This document shows positions 4,679 through 5,879 of a stretch of DNA of 5,879 nucleotides, piece by piece. The notes under the pieces were generated by a model that saw nothing but the letters and a program-made list of their open reading frames with translations, was not told where the DNA came from and did not search any database. This stretch comes from Acinetobacter sp. UBA6641. Its GTDB lineage: Bacteria; Pseudomonadota; Gammaproteobacteria; Pseudomonadales; Moraxellaceae. The translations under genes were made by a program, and so were the position numbers. Every line of letters starts with the position of its first letter. Position 1 is the stretch's first letter. The stretch spans positions 5,187-11,065 of the forward strand of contig DKLL01000148.1 in assembly GCA_002455755.1 (NCBI GenBank), given 5' to 3'.

Positions 4679-5443
4679 ATGATTTTAAATCACCAAATAC
4701 ATCTTAATGAAGCCGCTACAGTAGAAAATCCTCTGGTATTTATTCATGGTCTCTTTGGCAGTTTAAGTAATTTAGGCATGTTGGCGCGCGCATATTATGA
4801 ATCCCATTCCGTGATTCAAATTGATGTACGAAATCATGGTCATTCAGCACATACAGCAGAAATGAATTATGCTGCTATGGCAGCAGATATTCTAGAAACC
4901 TTGGATGCTTTAAATATTCATAAATTTTCTGCTATTGGTCATTCCATGGGTGGAAAAATTTCCATGCAACTGGCAAATCAGGCAGGGCAACGCTTAGAGC
5001 AACTGGTTATTTTGGATATGGCACCGTTTGCCTATCAAGAAAGTCATCACGAACAAATTTTTAAAGCTTTATTTGCCGTCGAAAATGCCCAGATTGAAAG
5101 TCGGCAACAGGCGACTCAAATAATGCGTGAGTATTTACATGAAGAAATGGTGATCCAGTTTCTAATGAAATCCTTTAATAAGGGGCAATGGTTATTTAAT
5201 GTCGATGCTTTATTTAATCACTATTCAGAAATCCTGGATTGGAAGGTCATCCCGCCATGGCCAAAAGAGGCACTATTTATTCGTGGCGGTAAATCCGCCT
5301 ATATAAGCAAGGATGAACATTTCAGTGCAATCAAGCAGCAATTTCCGAATGCTAATATTCAATGCATTGAAGATGCTGGACATTGGCTGCATGCTGAAAA
5401 AACTCAACAAGTTCTGGATGAAATGAATCAATATCTTCATTAA
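4679..5443 (+). CDS. ybfF: YbfF-like alpha/beta hydrolase (esterase)
   Basis: This 254-residue cytoplasmic hydrolase matches the length of E. coli YbfF, an esterase active on short acyl esters and acyl-CoA-type substrates in vitro; its physiological substrate is unsettled. Visible marks: HGLFGS (23-28) forming the oxyanion hole, DVRNHGHS (49-56), nucleophile Ser89 in GHSMGG, LDMAP with Asp113 (the probable acid, as I recall for YbfF), and the catalytic His235 in AGHWLH. A helical cap lies between about residues 120 and 185. There is no signal peptide. The start is supported by family length; the ribosome site (GAAAGA) is modest. It sits behind the sulfur-operon terminator, after about 170 bp of very AT-rich DNA that should hold its own promoter, though no good boxes could be fixed. 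It converges on the peptidase gene, with 25 bp between the stops. It looks like core chromosome. Confidence 0.88.
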   Translation: MILNHQIHLNEAATVENPLVFIHGLFGSLSNLGMLARAYYESHSVIQIDVRNHGHSAHTAEMNYAAMAADILETLDALNIHKFSAIGHSMGGKISMQLANQAGQRLEQLVILDMAPFAYQESHHEQIFKALFAVENAQIESRQQATQIMREYLHEEMVIQFLMKSFNKGQWLFNVDALFNHYSEILDWKVIPPWPKEALFIRGGKSAYISKDEHFSAIKQQFPNANIQCIEDAGHWLHAEKTQQVLDEMNQYLH

Positions 5444-5468
5444 CTTCAAATATTAAATTTGTTTGCTA

Positions 5469-5879
5469 TTAATCAAAAGCTGCATTTATATGATGGGCCG
5501 ACAGTTGACTTTCAGCAGTTAACTGTTCAGCCATTTCAGCCGTTTTTTTGAGCCCAGGCATACGATACTCGCTATGACCATAATCTTGAATGGATGTCCA
5601 ACGACCGCCCCAAGTTAAACCGACTGACTCTGCAACTGTTCCATATAACCGGTAGCCTTGCATTGCCCAAGGGTCACGTTCTGAAATAACCACTTTACCA
5701 TTTCGCTTAAATGCAATATCGGCAGCCAAACCAAATTGATGATAACTTTGAAAGCCTTTGGCGCGGGTAATATGACTATTGCCAGCAAGGGCATTCTGAC
5801 GTTCTGGACTGCGGTAACCTTCTAATAAAACCATTTCATAGCCATAACGCTCTTGCATGATTTTAAATACCATCAATAA
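5469..5879 (-). CDS. M15-family peptidoglycan peptidase, C-terminal part
   Basis: The frame is open to the right edge, so the gene start is outside the window and only about 136 codons are visible. In-frame TTG and ATG codons at the edge lie inside the conserved domain region and should not be taken as the start. The zinc motifs of M15 (VanY/CwlK-like) peptidases are present: EGYRSPERQ, then SYHQFGLAADI with ligands His and Asp at codons 5741-5739 and 5720-5718, and GLTWGGRW followed by DYGHSEY, whose His (5576-5574) is the third ligand and whose Glu region fits the catalytic base. Such enzymes cut D-Ala-D-Ala or L-Ala-D-Glu bonds in peptidoglycan and act in the periplasm or as phage endolysins. 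A signal peptide could only be judged from the missing N-terminus. The C-terminal tail after the last motif is rich in Ala, Glu and Gln. A cell-wall housekeeping enzyme is favoured over a phage lysin because no phage genes are nearby. Confidence 0.82.
   Translation of the reverse strand, partial: LLMVFKIMQERYGYEMVLLEGYRSPERQNALAGNSHITRAKGFQSYHQFGLAADIAFKRNGKVVISERDPWAMQGYRLYGTVAESVGLTWGGRWTSIQDYGHSEYRMPGLKKTAEMAEQLTAESQLSAHHINAAFD

Noticed and set aside
5447..5461. CAAAT/ATTTG inverted repeat between ybfF and the peptidase gene as a two-way terminator
   Set aside because: Only 5 AT-rich base pairs and no proper T-run; too weak to call.
1..5879. CRISPR arrays, tRNA or rRNA genes, insertion sequences
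   Set aside because: No regularly spaced repeats, cloverleaf-like sequence, transposase frame or paired IS ends were seen on either strand.

Overview
The window is AT-rich and reads like a member of the genus Acinetobacter (Moraxellaceae). The main clues are a long, UmuDAb-type UmuD with an extra N-terminal segment, an operator matching the Acinetobacter DNA-damage palindrome as I remember it, and a BigR-type sulfide-detoxification operon with the layout known from Acinetobacter. No database search was possible, so the genus is an inference.

Layout. (1) Positions 46-666, minus strand: a UmuD-like self-cleaving protein, with a 21-bp SOS-type palindrome just upstream of its start. (2) 794-1159, plus, divergent from umuD: an Imm33/DUF2185-like immunity protein with no toxin in sight, closed by a small terminator. 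(3) 1298-2312, plus: a two-gene toxin-antitoxin operon. A small unrecognised antitoxin candidate precedes a zeta-type P-loop kinase toxin, and its promoter sits inside nested inverted repeats. (4) 2313-2743: 431 bp with no gene, ending in a strong promoter overlapped by AT-rich palindromes. (5) 2744-4453, plus: a compact operon of two half-size YeeE/YedE membrane proteins (PmpA/PmpB type) and an ETHE1-like persulfide dioxygenase (Blh type), ended by a good terminator. (6) 4679-5443, plus: a YbfF-like alpha/beta hydrolase. (7) 5469 to the window end, minus: the C-terminal part of an M15-family peptidoglycan peptidase, convergent with ybfF.

How the parts work together. The left third is accessory in character: DNA-damage regulation, an immunity gene and a toxin-antitoxin pair, as often seen on plasmids or genomic islands. 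The middle operon fits uptake or export of reduced sulfur plus oxidation of persulfides to sulfite, and its promoter looks built for a BigR-like ArsR repressor that is not encoded here. The right end looks like ordinary chromosomal housekeeping. Every protein belongs to a known family, so no wholly new system is evident. The points most worth a second look are the SOS operator shared with the immunity gene, the architecture of the toxin-antitoxin promoter with its unrecognised antitoxin, and the missing regulator of the sulfur operon.
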